Part shown: positions 12,270 through 25,466 of the stretch, piece by piece
Position numbering within the stretch: position 1 is the stretch's first letter
How the letters are laid out: every line of letters begins with the position of its first letter
From: Tubulanus polymorphus
Lineage: Eukaryota > Nemertea > Palaeonemertea > Tubulaniformes > Tubulanidae
Assembly (NCBI RefSeq): GCF_964204645.1
Contig: NC_134030.1
Location: 10,662,278 to 10,726,277, forward strand
Direction: 5' to 3'
DNA: 64,000 nt
The notes under the pieces: model-generated
What the model was told of the DNA's origin: nothing
Seen by the model: only the letters and a program-made list of their open reading frames with translations
Databases searched by the model: none
Position numbers and translations under genes: made by a program

Positions 12270-13256
12270 TTATCCAAGCCACCTATATACTATGCGGACC
12301 AGTTCTTCACGAAATGTCTTCAAATTCGCGATATATATGAAAAAATTTATAGCGCTGTTAGTGATCATTAAGACACTCCCGATAAGGATGATCAAATACT
12401 CTATTTGGCTTGGTAAATGCCTCACCGTGTTGCTTGAATAGTTAACCAATTCGAATAGAGTATTCGGTGCGTTCAATACAAAAAATGCTATGATTATGCA
12501 AATTAGATTGCGTACGCATCTGCGTTCCTGTTCTGAGGTATTCGTGTTTTTAAACTGGACGTTTCGTCTGGCGAACTGCGTCCCGATCACAACCGTCGAA
12601 AATACCAAACCGATCCACGGAATTATGGTCATCGTCGTGTAAGAATAGATTATGATTATTTGTGCTATGATTTTTGAGTCGGTGTTCATTTGGCAGTTTT
12701 TTAAGCCGGGTCCGATGGTTTTAACGTGGAAAATGAAACCATGAGCGCTTTCCGCAACGGCGTAGTAAAGAAAAACCGATATGACAAGATTCCGGCGTCG
12801 TACCCGAGTCACCAGTCTCCCGATGTGCAAAGGTACCAGCACCGCCATACTGCGCTCGACGGCAAAACATAACAGAATCCACGAAGAGCATTTGATTCCG
12901 AAATTTATGAGTGTCATGCCCAGTTTGCACGCGAATTCATTCACCGCGTAGAACACGTACCGACCATGCGCGCTGCCGGCCACGATTTGAATTCGTTCGA
13001 GAGACTTCAACGAAAAAGTGACGACGAAAATCGAATCTGAAAAAGCTAGCGGTATAAGATACTGGAACGAACACGCGTCTAACGTGCGACGCAGACGGAA
13101 CAGGACGACTATAGACAGAATACCACCCGTAGCACCGGTCACCATCCAGAAATAAATGTAAATATTGAACGTGTACCAAACACCGTTCTGCCACGTAAGA
13201 TATGATAGAAACCTATAACGCATGACGCTCGTCGAGTTTGTACCAGTAACCGTCAT
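12270..13256 (-). CDS. Class A (rhodopsin-like) GPCR, orphan, intronless
   Basis: A single exon of 328 codons; I take the ATG at 13256 because the reading frame upstream of it has no ATG. Seven hydrophobic segments are visible. TM2 has LAFSD (about residues 70-74), TM3 ends in ERS (about 134-136) instead of DRY, and TM7 has NSAINFFIY in place of NPxxY. An N-glycosylation site (NST) lies in the short N-terminus. These are established marks of invertebrate class A peptide or orphan receptors; the ligand cannot be told. A damaged paralogue sits at 21890-22832. Upstream sequence is shared with that copy, so both arose by a DNA-level duplication. It acts in the plasma membrane through G proteins (family knowledge). 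Confidence 0.88.
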   Translation of the reverse strand: MTVTGTNSTSVMRYRFLSYLTWQNGVWYTFNIYIYFWMVTGATGGILSIVVLFRLRRTLDACSFQYLIPLAFSDSIFVVTFSLKSLERIQIVAGSAHGRYVFYAVNEFACKLGMTLINFGIKCSSWILLCFAVERSMAVLVPLHIGRLVTRVRRRNLVISVFLYYAVAESAHGFIFHVKTIGPGLKNCQMNTDSKIIAQIIIIYSYTTMTIIPWIGLVFSTVVIGTQFARRNVQFKNTNTSEQERRCVRNLICIIIAFFVLNAPNTLFELVNYSSNTVRHLPSQIEYLIILIGSVLMITNSAINFFIYIANLKTFREELVRIVYRWLG

Positions 13257-13499
13257 CTTCCCGAGGCTACTGCTATTCCAGTAATATGCAATTATGAATG
13301 TTTTGACATTGCAAGCACTTTTTAAATGCCAATCCAATTAGTAACCAAACCAGTTACCGTTTAAAGCAGAGTCCAGTAATATATGCCCGATTCATTAACG
13401 AATTTAAAAATATCGATGCATGTCTTAGCAAAATCAGTCATTTTCACTGTTTCAATCAGTTCATTATCACTGTTTCTATCATAGAGTCTAAACAAATCT

Positions 13500-14370
13500 A
13501 AACATTGTGAGTCGAGGAGAAGACACAATATCCGTATATGATGAATAAACGCGAGAAATCCCACAATAGTCTTTAGCCGAAACATTGCGCAAATATGTTT
13601 ACTCTTATTCAAGTTTCTCGTTTTGGCTTTATCTATTGCGGGATTTCTCGCATTGAAATCTAAACATTGTATATGAAATTTAACTGTTGGACCGCGTACG
13701 AGTGCTTACTGGTGTTAGTCCGTCGCTGGTACGGCTACTTCTCTTGACAGGATTTTCCATTTATCTAAGCTCAACCGACAAGCGTTATCTGCCACTTTGC
13801 AAAAAACAACCTCCAAATGGCTATTTCACACACCAACTGCAATTTTCCAGGGGAAGATTATTAAGTTTACAGGTTTTAACGACACCTTTCTCGCGAAAAG
13901 GGCTATCTCAGTGGGAAGGCAGGGGTCCGGATCCCCAAGACCTCTTTGAAAAAGTAAAATACACAAACTATCGATTCCAAATGATTTCAAGCCGCTTTTT
14001 CGATGAAAGTAAAATAATCAGTTCAGAAAACGTGCCAATGAAAATTGAAGTGCGATTCACAAATCCTTCAATGAAGATCACAAAAGTCTTTTCTTTAAAT
14101 TAGACACACAAATTTTATTTCCATCAAATAAATGTATACAACATCATATAATATTAAAATCCCCACAGTATGCAAACACTTAAATTTCACAATTTTTTAA
14201 TCATTCATTTTTACACATCAACAGCAGGTACTCATGGACAAGTGACAGCTGAACAAACCAGGGTGACCACAATACATCCACTTTCAAATTTCCTAAGAAC
14301 TTTCCCAGTGTTTTGATGAACGTCCCAGTCGGAAAAGACGAGAGAGTCCTCATCTCGACAGATACAAGTA
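13500..14370. other. Intergenic; no gene recognised
   Basis: An open frame at 13687-14100 lacks an in-frame ATG near its start and shows no domain. A short piece (GGTACGGCTACTTCTC) recurs in similar form near 23820, arguing for repeat DNA. I do not annotate a gene. Confidence 0.45.
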
Positions 14371-14552
14371 CAGTTGGACCTCATTAATACAATACTGTTT
14401 AAGACGAAACCCGTTTATTATGATGATTTCCAACACTCGCAGCCGAGATATTCATATCAATCGAGATTTGGATAATAAGAAACCTGCTTAATACAACAAT
14501 GTACGACAATTTCACTTTTGGCCACCAGATTGGTATTAACTAGGTTCCACTG
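14371..14552. mobile_element. pogo/Tigger-like MITE
   Basis: The ends are inverted: CAGTTGGACCTCATTAATAC on the left and GTATTAACTAGGTTCCACTG on the right. The left flank is TA as in Tc1/mariner-pogo elements; the right flank is TTA. About 180 bp, non-coding. Confidence 0.65.
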
Positions 14553-14573
14553 TTATAGTCAGCTAGCCTGTTA

Positions 14574-15213
14574 AGGCTGGCTTATGTCGACAAGCAACGC
14601 GATGCCTACCGACGAAACTGGGTTTATCGCCGATTAGCGGCAACTAGCGGCCAACAAGAGGCCGCCAGTTGCTCCTCAATCATTTGAGCGCAGGAGTTCC
14701 AGCCAATGAGAGATCGCATATACATAGTACAAATTATCACCGCTAGTTAGCGTCATTCGTAATTAGTCATAAACTTTCAAATTCAAGTAGTTCAAAACGT
14801 AAACCAAACCTTCAGCACGGCAGAGGAGTGGACCGAAGATCTAGAAACGAAATTGGTAGAATTATGGTGTGAGCGGCCATCTTTATAGATGTCGCGAGCA
14901 CGTTGTATTCAATACAGAATCAGAAAGATCAAAGTCTTAAAGAAATAGCTTTTCTAATAGAAGTATATTTCCTATGAATTCAAATTTATTCTCAAAATGC
15001 TTATCACGTGACCATTTGAGCCGTTGCAGTTGCCAGCAATCGCAACCGACATAAGCAGGGAAGCAACTGGGAGGATCTCATATCTCGCTAGTCGGCCTCA
15101 GTTGCTGCGAATCGGAGCGCAGTCGACATAAGCTGGGCTGCGATCGCGGTTGCTCTCAGTTGCGTCGGTAGGAGTCGGTAGGCGTCGCGTTGCTTGTCGA
15201 CATAAGCCAGCCT
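14574..15213. mobile_element. Harbinger-like MITE with TTA target duplication
   Basis: Terminal inverted repeats of about 30 bp or more: AGGCTGGCTTATGTCGACAA at the left and its inverse at the right. TTA flanks both ends (14571-14573, 15214-15216), the 3-bp target typical of PIF/Harbinger. Inside, about 14817-14885 translates as EEWTEDLETKLVELWCERPS followed by a stop, resembling the start of the MADF/Myb-SANT-like accessory protein of Harbinger transposons. It appears to be an internal-deletion derivative of a full element. Confidence 0.75.
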
Positions 15214-15945
15214 TTAATATTCCAACTTTCAGTTAATACATTTCTATAGGAATTTAAGCTTAAAGCTACATGAAACTAATATTCTTCAAAATCTGTTACG
15301 TTCTGTTGACAGAGATAGAGAACAACACAACATAAACACCATTTCCCAGAGTTTTCCAGAGAGTGATCAGATTCTATCGAATTCCCTGTGCTTTCCCTGT
15401 CTCCCAGAATCGTTGTCGCTATGACACGGATGAGATGCAAGATTCTAAAATTTTCACATTTTTCACACATTTCTCCACACAAAAAAAAAAAAAACAGGAT
15501 TTTCACATATATTTCTATACCAGAAACGTAATCTTAAACAATACATTTTTCAAAAGAGATATATACCTAACGCGATTTCTACATTTTCGACGAGGTTTTA
15601 TGCAAGAATTGCGTAGTTAAAGGTGTTTAAGACAATGTAACTATTTTGACACGTAATAATTAGGGTATACAATCAATGACTAACACTAGAGTATGAACAC
15701 GTACAAGTACTATGAACTACCTCATGTCAAAGCAGAGCCCAGACAGATAGAACAACATATACAGCCTATAAGGTAAACTACACAAAATTTCTGACAACCA
15801 GAATTTTCAACAATATTTTCACATCTTTATCACACAAATTTACTCTCCAGAAATTTTCACTTTTTTTACATGCATCTCATCCTTGCTGGTATTGTATCTC
15901 GTGACATGACCGCCCGTAATTAAATAACTACATGTATAAACCATA

Positions 15946-16100
15946 CAACCTGTAGACCCTGCTTTAAATGACAATTTTGATCGATCCACCTATATAGTGT
16001 ATAGACGTAGGTAAAAAAACTTGAATTTTTAAATCTGGATATTGTAAACTGGATTGATCTCGTTTGGTCCCAAATGATCCGTTTAAAGCAGGGTTTACCG
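15946..16100. mobile_element. pogo-like MITE, TA-flanked
   Basis: Imperfect inverted ends share ACCCTGCTTTAAA (left: GTAGACCCTGCTTTAAA; right inverse: GGTAAACCCTGCTTTAAA). TA dinucleotides flank both sides (15944-15945, 16101-16102). Non-coding. Confidence 0.55.
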
Positions 16101-16455
16101 TAGATGGCATGTTTTTTTCAGCATAAACTTTAACCTGTAACCGAAGTGCGCAAACACATTCGTTTATTTATTAGTCTAGATAAATATATGTATACAGTTA
16201 ACCAAGCAGTAGGATTGGATGAAGTTGGATGAATGCTGAAGTCAGAGGAAAATATTGTCAAAATAACGTTTTCCCTTCTCGATTTCAAATGCACGGGTAC
16301 AAGTATTTCTGTCATAGCCAATATCCAAAATGGGTATGAGAAAATTGCGATTGGAGCACGTAGCACGCGTGCTCCCGTGTGGATCTGCCCCTGGTGTAGG
16401 CCTCGCTTCTCGCATTGTTATAAATGTAAGATTAGTCGATATATTCAATTACATA

Positions 16456-16603
16456 CAGCAGTCAACCCGCTTAAGTCAGATTTCCATAAAACGTTTCGGA
16501 CCATCTTCTATACTAGCAATGCTAAATTCGTTCCCGATTTTGACTGATGTCGGACAAAAATCTCCCTGTTCCCCAAAAGATCCGACTTAAACAGGCTTCC
16601 CTG
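16456..16603. mobile_element. pogo-like MITE, TA-flanked
   Basis: The left end includes CAACCCGCTTAAGTCAGAT; the inverse of the right end includes AAGCCTGTTTAAGTCGGAT. The element starts CAG, ends CTG and is flanked by TA on both sides. Non-coding; it lies just downstream of the separase stop codon. Confidence 0.55.
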
Positions 16604-16823
16604 TACATGTACATGTACTAAGATTGCGCTCAATTTCTTATTTAGTCAAACTCTTTGCCCGAAAGCTCGAAAATCCGACTTTTTCGTATAATCAGAGTCG
16701 TAGAAAATCTTCCAGGCCCAAATCATCCGAATTAGCGCATGGTCTGCTGTACTACGCCGTAAATATAAATCGGTATGACCGGACTGAATATTCGAAAGAT
16801 GCCGTGCGCTTCGCGGTGAAATC

Positions 16824-17043
16824 TCAACTTTTGAGTTCGGCGAATTTCAAACCGACCGGCAGACCGTAGATAGCAGGCGCGGCGCCGTTGAGAAACTGCA
16901 TGCGACAAATCGAACGCGCTTGACACATCAGTTCGTTGATCGTCGTTCCCTCCGCCGAACGGAACCAGGCGGTGATCAGTTGCTCGAAAAATCTGTCGAT
17001 ATCTCGGTCGGTGATATCCCAAAGATTACCGATCGCGACCGGA
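16824..17043 (-). CDS. ESPL1: Separase last coding exon
   Basis: It encodes PVAIGNLWDITDRDIDRFFE ... LNGAAPAIYGLPVGLKF and the stop TGA. This matches the conserved separase C-terminus (GNLWDVTDRDIDR ... GAAPIAYGLPV in vertebrates). It begins in phase 2 after a TTTCAG acceptor and completes the Gly codon left open by the catalytic exon. Confidence 0.95.
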
Positions 17044-20000
17044 CTGAAAGTAAATCATGTTAACATGTACTTGCGTGTGCATAGATAGATCAGGTTAATA
17101 AAACGACAACAAAAATAAGTTTTTCCATGTTATAACACACAATTTCCTGCGTGAATCGGCAGGTGAATGGCTAGATTCTTTTGGTTAAAAGTGTTACAAC
17201 TTATTAATTTTTCACAAATCACGTATTGATGAAGAAACTCGTGGACAATAGCATCCAGATTCCGCAAGATATCCCTGATTTTTTCTAGATCATCTATTTT
17301 ACTCTGTGGTTACAAAAGTTGATTGTATCGAAATTCCTCTTCCAAGTTGGTAACCATTTTCAAAAGTTTACTTTTCGCCATCAAACAATTACTCACCCTC
17401 CGCTAAAAAGATAGTTCAGCATTGTGCCGGTGACTTCGAGGTCGCCCTGAACTTGCAACAGTCCGCTGCTGCAACCCATGATAAACGATACGACTCGCGA
17501 CTGTATGCTCTGCAATATTTCTCCTTTAACGTAACGAGTACCACTTCCGTGACCCAAATACCTGTAAAATGTGCACATGTTACGACCTTAGAAATTAATT
17601 CCCCATGACAAGACATTAATGGCGCACGAAAGCGAACTCCACCGGGCTCTGAGCATGAATGACTTGGTCACAGCGGAGCTAAAACTTAAGTGATAATGGT
17701 GGTGACTACTGGTAGGTAAGATGAGATGTCACGTTATGTACCCTGGGTGACTAGGTTGAAGTTTAGTTAATAATAGTAATGATTTATTTTTATATAGCGC
17801 TTAACTAAAACCATAATCTAAAAACATATATGCAGGGTTCTTCAAAAATCTTACAATTATAAATAAGATAACAAGATAGTTGAAATAATAAGAATAAGAA
17901 TAAGATCATTTCAAACGTGAAAAGGAAACAGGATATCGAACTGAATGGAATGAACTGATGTAATTACTATCGTGATAAAACTGCCCGCTCATTTGAGAAT
18001 TTTTCTTCTTACTTACATGAACAAATCATTGTTAGTCAACGCGTCTTTGTAGTCATCTGCCGAAGGCAACGATCCACAGATACCGGGCCATCCTTGTTTT
18101 CTAAAAAACGTGAATATGGTAACTTTTCGCAAATTTAGTGGTGGCATTACAATAACAATCTGTAAATTTACATAGCGCCTGATCATTCCAGAAATGTTTG
18201 TCGGCGCTTACAACCATCAAGTGCTACTAGAAGAGAGCTTAACGCTTTACAAGATGTTTCAGGCTGTGCATGCAGGGGAGGATCTAGGAAAAAAGGAAGG
18301 CCAGGGTCTAGAAGAAAATAAAAGGCATTTCTCGGATAAAGCAGCCGTACCAAACGCCGCTTACAGGGTCCCAATCCTCTGTATATAGATATTTTTGAAG
18401 AATTACATCCTGGATTATGCAAATTCCCATAAAACGAGTGTCAAATTTGGCTTAGCCCTTGATTTGAATGTGTTCAGATTGTCAATAAATCCTAACATTA
18501 CACTGGCGTGAAGAACGTAGAACATGTGTTTATGCATTGATGCATGCATTACTGTGTGTATGCGTGTGTGGTGCATATATTGGCTATTATTCTTCATCGA
18601 TTGGTCCACAAATTTTGTCACAAATAAGTTTTATGTTACATCTGACAATTTTCTTCACGGCCTTACACGAATTATCTTCAGCCGTACGGATTCGGATAAA
18701 GGAAATAAAAAATTCGAGATCATCTTACTTGAACCACTTGGAGAACGTTTGCTTGGTGTGTGGGAGGTTATTGTCAGGATCGAGTATGTAGTACGCTTTC
18801 CTCGCGTCTACTCCGACGTTGTAGACGGATGTGTCGTCTTCACCGTGCAGTCGGAGTTCAGCACTGATCGCGTAAATCGACAACATTCTCGACACGGGAT
18901 GATTGATCAACATCGGGATCGAATCCCACGGCATCATCTGCAATAACTGTAATGTAAAAGCTATTGTTAGTATATGGAAGGTTTCTTTTTGCTTACCATA
19001 TTGATCAGAGTGGCCAGGTGGATGATTTAATGCGTGATCAAGCTGTCTCAACAATATTCCCCGAAATTTCCTGTTTTTTTTTTACAGTTAAGAATATTCT
19101 TTCCCTGATTTCCAGGTCAGGGCCACTATGATTGATGGATGGGTGGCCAGAGGTCACCCTTCGACCGATGAACTTTGCTGCGGCACACCTGAAGACTGAC
19201 TATGTAGTTTTTACCCCAAATGAATTCCATATTGAAAATGGTCATTAAATTGAAAATAAACGAAAAATTATACCGATTTGAGATTATCTTTATATTGTTG
19301 GGAGTTGTCGCTCTAAAAAGAGTTGAAACTATTCTCAAATAGGAGTGGTATTGAGTCTGATCTAGAGCCCCCAGCAATCTAACCCATGAATCCTGGATCG
19401 ACTTGAATGGTATGCCAATGATGCCTTTACACCTTGAGCGACCACCTATACACATGTACTACAATTTCCTGCCGATGACAAACATAATATTCCATATTAT
19501 GAGCTTTGTTTCTTTGTATCGTCTTCAGTAAACATGTTTTTTTTTTTCAAATTTTCATATGGCATGCAAATGTTGCTCTACATGGTTTGACGCCTAAGGT
19601 ATTTAAGCCCACTCTGAGATAATAATTACAGTAGAATAACATTACAATAAACTTCAGCAGAGCAGAAATAATCAAATCTTCATCAGTATCAGCGTATAAG
19701 TGAGTGACCGCTCTGCGATCTTGCACTGGCTAGCTGTACATATTCCCTTATCTGTGTTGTAGAGGTTAGTAAAAGGGGGTAAACTAGTTTCAGATCATTT
19801 TCATTCATATAAAGATTTTCAGCTCTTTTATCAGTAGACGAAGGCATATTCTAGTTCTATTGTACATACTTGGGAATTCTGAAAATAACTCCAAAAAAAA
19901 AAATTTGACCATATCTACAACAAATACTGATATATTTCACAATAAAAATTTACCCGATCAAGTACAAGAATGAGAGGACTTCGTTTCAAGGCGGCGCTCT

Positions 20001-23000
20001 CGAGTTTATTTGAATATTTCCGGATAGCTGCAGCAATTTGTCGCGCATTTGCTTCCGATACAGCTGGGAAGCTTTCTTTGACAGCCTGGTAGAGCGGCTG
20101 GATATCATCGTATAAATGGGCAGAATTCAACAATATCTACAAAACCAAAAATTACTTAAAAAAATTACTGTGACAATATACGCTTTTACACGGTCAACCT
20201 AACATTATACCCGTAAGAGGACCTCATATCATAGAACGGGGAAACCTGGGATGACAGGGCAACTCGAGACAAAACCTTTCCCATCGATGCTAGCGAAAAA
20301 AAGGTAAGTTTATCTACAGTTTCTTGAACGAGTTCAATCGCTAGAATGCTGGATAAAGATGAAAATGATCAAGAAAATGCAGATGAACTCACCATTGCCG
20401 CTCACGTCAACAAAAAAGGTCTCACCTCAAGTTACTCTGTTGTCTCCTAAGTATCCCCATCCTACAGTACCTAATGCAAATGGTCATGGTCGTTGGTTCA
20501 AGATTATTTCATCTCATTTTGCGTATTCTGTACGTAAAGTGTACTAATTGCAAATAAGGGAAAATGAGGGGGAAGAGGTGAGAGGGAAGGATGAGAGGAG
20601 AGAGGGAGTTATTAGAATCATATGTCTTCAACATGAATGCAAAGTTTCAAAGGGATACGAAACACTAGAGTCGACTCAATTTCGGAGACGTACGCGTAAC
20701 ATTTGTTGGCATTCAGCGTCGAGAGAGCAGCCGAGTTTCTCACAAATTCTAGACACCGCCGAAGCTGCTTGTTGTAAACGCTGTCGGTTCGATTCATCGG
20801 CCGGTTCACTCAATAACAATCCTTTCCACGGTCGAAGCAGTTTCTCTTCCATATCTTTGATGAGTATCTAAAATTCAGAATCGATCATTTATACATATTT
20901 ATTGCACTTTGTTTTTCTGGACATCTATACCGAAAAACTGGACTTTCTGCTTTAGTTGATGGTTGTTACATCGGCGAAAATTCAAACTTGAAACTGTGCT
21001 CCGGATCTAAAGAGTCTAATAATTGAAAAGAATTCATGGTTTGCGGAGTACGTGGCACCACAATCATGTGGATTAGTATTTTAGACCTTCCAAAAGTAAT
21101 GCGCGGCAACGTTTTTCATTTCTTACATTTCACGTCAATGGCAAAATTGTAGCCAATAACCTGTAATCTATTTTCTTCAATGGTGGAACTTTTCTAGGAC
21201 CAACTGTTTGGGCCCTGGTGTGCTATGTAAATTATTTTCATTCAACAATACCTCCTTAATCGTAACTGAGACAACTACGTTCACTGTAAGATGTATACCA
21301 ATAGAAAAACTTTTATTACTGAAGTTATTTCATTCGTGGATAACTGAGCCACTATAACAGTCACTATGCTTCATGATGATGAAATTTTTAATATCACAAT
21401 TTATTTTTTATACATTTCCTATTTCATGGCAAATTTGTATGAGTCCACACGTTCATGTAAAAAGAAAGTCAAGAAAACAGTAGTTATTCAAATTCATGAA
21501 TTTATTGACGTGTGGTTAAAACATGCAGTCCCTGGTTTCATTATTGTAAACTGCTCTAAAAAATCGCCCGCAAATACCTACATTTCATCTCGAGGGGCCG
21601 CGACAACATGGTGCCTAGAAACTTGGAAATTTCTTAAATTAGTTCATGCAAGTGACACCCGGGGACTGAACCCTGAAAAAAACTACAACGCAGAAAACCT
21701 GTTATCGCTCATTTACAGCTAGCTACCGAGTATATATAATGGATAAAATTTTTGTTTCAATATTTTTTTCCCAGAGAGCAGCAGCCTCAGAATACGGTCT
21801 TTTTCACTTTGAATTCACTAATTACATGCATGAAGAACAGCACGTATCCAAGTTGGTGACCTACAGTCTAATCTTCGGGTCATTGGTTCTCATAATTGTG
21901 CTATGCGGACCAGTTCTTCGCGAAACGACTTCAAATTCGCGATATATATGAAAAAATTTATAGCGCTGTTTGTGGTCATTAAAACACTCCCGATAAGGAC
22001 GATCAAATACTTAATTTGGGTTGGTAAATGCTCCAGCTTGACGCCGGAATAGTAAACCATTTCGAAGAGAGTATTCGGTGCATTCAATACGAAAAATGCT
22101 ATGATTATGCTAATTAGATTACGTACGCATCTGCGTTCTTGTTCGGAGGTATTCGTGTTTTTAAACTGGACGTCTCGTCTGGCGAACTGCGTCCCAATCA
22201 CAACCGTCGAAAATACCAAACCGATCCACGGAATTATGGTAATGGTCGTGTAAGTATAGACAATGATTATCTGCGCTACGATTTCAGGGTCAGCTTTCAT
22301 TTGGCAGTTTTTCAAGCCGGGTCCAATGGTTTTAACGTGGAAAATGACACTGAGCGCTTTCCGCCACAGCCTGGTAAACGATAACCGATATGACAAGATT
22401 CCGGCGTCGTTCCGCCACCGCCATACTGCGCTCGACGGCAAAACATAACAGAATCCACGAAGAGCACTTGATTCCAAAATTGATAAGTACCATGCCCAGT
22501 TTGCACGCGATTTCGTTCACCGCGTAGAACACGTACCGACCATGCGCGTTGCCGGCCACGATAGGAATTCGTTCGAGAGACTTCAACGAAAAAGTGACGA
22601 CGAAAATCGAATCGGAAAAAGCTAGCGGTATAAGATACTGGAACGAACACGCGTCCAGTGTGCGACGCAGACAGAACAGGACAACTGTAGACATTAAACC
22701 ACCCGTAACACCGATCACCATCCAGAAATAGATGTAAATATTGAACGTGTACCAAACACCGTTCTGCCACGTAAGAGATGATAGAAACACATAACTCATG
22801 ACGCCCGTCGAGTTCGTACCAGAAACCGTCATCTTCCAGAGGCTACTGCCATTCGTGTAATACATAATTATCACTGACTGGAATACATTAATAAACCTAC
22901 TTCGGTTACCGATAGTTAGCACTTTTTAAATGTCAATCCAATTAGTAACCAAACCAGTTTCCATTTTAAGCAGAGTACAGGTATGCATTAAAATCACTGC

Positions 23001-25424
23001 TGCATCAACTGATTTAAAAACATCAACATACATGTATATACGAATCTCATCACAAAATCAGTTCATTTTCACAGTTTCAACTATAGCGTCAAATTCTAAC
23101 CAAGAACTGTGGAACTGGTAGCTGTGGTTTCATCATATATGAAATTCAACTGTTATCTTAGGTTCCACTGTAGTATACTGGGGTGTCTTATCTTAGATGA
23201 TTACTCCAACGACCAAGAGTATCTTTAGCTGCGTTCACACGATTTTAGTACGTTACTAAGCATTCACACTTGGAAATTATTCGAGGCCTATTCGCGGCTT
23301 ATTCAGGTCGGTACTGAAATACGCGGCTTATTCAGCGCGGAATGCGATTCCGCGCCGAAAACCCGATCTCAGTACAGAACTGAGCTGGCCGCGTATTTTC
23401 TGTAGTGTGAAAGCAGATGCGGTGTTTAGCTAGCCGCGTATTTACATCCGCGTAGTACATTACACTCAATACTAATTACACTCCCCTCTATCGGCACAGC
23501 GGGTGGCTACTATACTGGGTTAACTAAGTGCCAAATTGCCGACTCGTAGTGTGAACATAACTGACTGTGTAAGCGCCGTATTTTGGTGAATTTGGCATCA
23601 GCGAAGTACGGTACTTTATAAGCCAAAGCGACGAATCTAGTGTGAACGCAGCTTTTGACGCAGGGAGTGTGCTATTTCAGCCTGTGTACAACTGTTCCAA
23701 TCAATTACAGTTTTAGGGGAAAAAAGAGTTCATGAACTAATCGGTTCTTGTTTTCGGATCGCCTGAAATTTCTTGGAGTTGTTGGACCTCGTGCAAGTGC
23801 TTCCTTGTGCGATATGGTGGGTATGGCTACTTCTCCTAATATGGTCAGAAATATAAAGTTCAAATTTTAATAAAGGACCATCTGTCCAGTAGGAACTACT
23901 GAATACATTTTAGTCTTGAGCACAAATCGATTTGCTCCTGGATTTGCAAAAACGTATAAACAGCTGATAAAGATCAAATCATGGTAGACTGTGTAGTAAG
24001 CATGTTCAACTTTCTACGGAAGCCCATTGGTGACATACAAGATTATCTTTAAACAATTTCAACTTATTAAGCCGAAATTTGACAGAATCAGTCGAAATTC
24101 GTCGTAATAAGTCAAAATTCGACTCAACAAGTCGAATTTCGAGTTTTTAAACTGCATATTTGACCTCGGCTTATACACTGGCAAATTCGGTTAATATAAA
24201 AATATGCATATATGCATAGGTACAAATATGAATTTAAACATTTGATTCATTTCAATATCTAACTCCTCTGGTGGGGAGAACAATAACACACCATACTCCT
24301 AATAGGGCACGAGAACTGATGAAACTAAGATGGCCATATGGTCACAAGGACACAATATCAAAAGCGTGATCCTATATGAAAATAGGAAATACAGAAGGGC
24401 TGAGCTGCCTGTACTGGGCATAATTAGTTCATGCAACTGCATAGTGCTACTGCAAAAAATCTGTTATTGCTGCTTTGCAACTATATTTTCGACATCAAGA
24501 TTCAAGTTAACTGCGACTTGGACACAGTTCTAGAGCCCAGAAATGTGGATTCCGGGAAACTGGCTACGGTAGCTTCAAATTTAGCCTTGACTTGACCCGC
24601 GTCAACTGTTTAGACTAAGAAGCATTTGGGACAGCAATAACGTCTATGGGAAAGCATTGACGATACTATTAGATGAATTTGATCGGAGACAGTTACATAG
24701 ATGTCTCTTCTCATTCCTTACAGGGGAACTGCCAATCTGCTGACGTAATAATTTTCTATGACAACACCGGACGCCCTCAAGAATATCTCACCTCAAGTTT
24801 TGTGTTTGCTTCAATGCGGTATTTCCACCATCTTGTCTGCTCGGTTACTTCGGTGGAATTTAACCGGTTCTGCGATAATATATCGCGAAAAGTTGCAATA
24901 ATATCCTTGCCCTATAAAAATAAGCGATAAAAGTACATCTCCATAATCATTATTTATGAGCATATATGAACGAGAAAATTTTTTGTTTACCATATATACC
25001 GTTAGTTGTCGAATTTCTAGACCTAAAATCATTGAATTTAGTCAATGTCAATTTTTGGGTCGACATTCACAGAAATACTTTACGGCATAAGAAGTTTTTT
25101 GAGTAACAGGGTCCAGAAAATTACTAAACGAATATCAATGCCATATGGGAAATAATAAGCCCAAATAAGGGTGTGCAAGTACTATAGTTTATACTGGGCT
25201 GTAGGGCTGTGACCATAGATATTTTGCTTATGATTTCGATAAAAATCAATAATAATTTCATTTTTCATTTAACTATAAGGGAATACATGTACAAGATATA
25301 ATAATGACAATAGTGATTATGTATAGTAAATGAAGGAAGCAGTGAAAGCCTAGAAGCTGTACAGGTCACTGCACCTAAAAAGAAATATATCAAAATAATT
25401 ATAGTAGTTATAGCGTAAATAATG

Positions 25425-25466
<42 letters not shown>

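Noticed and set aside
13687-14103. 138-codon plus-strand frame
   Set aside because: No ATG near the start, no domain, and partial similarity to another non-coding place (about 23820).
23140-23170. Possible pogo end (GGTTCCACTGTA)
   Set aside because: No matching partner end found nearby; too short to call an element.
24070-24150. TCGAAATTCG-type inverted repeats
   Set aside because: Short and low-complexity; no clear borders or duplication.
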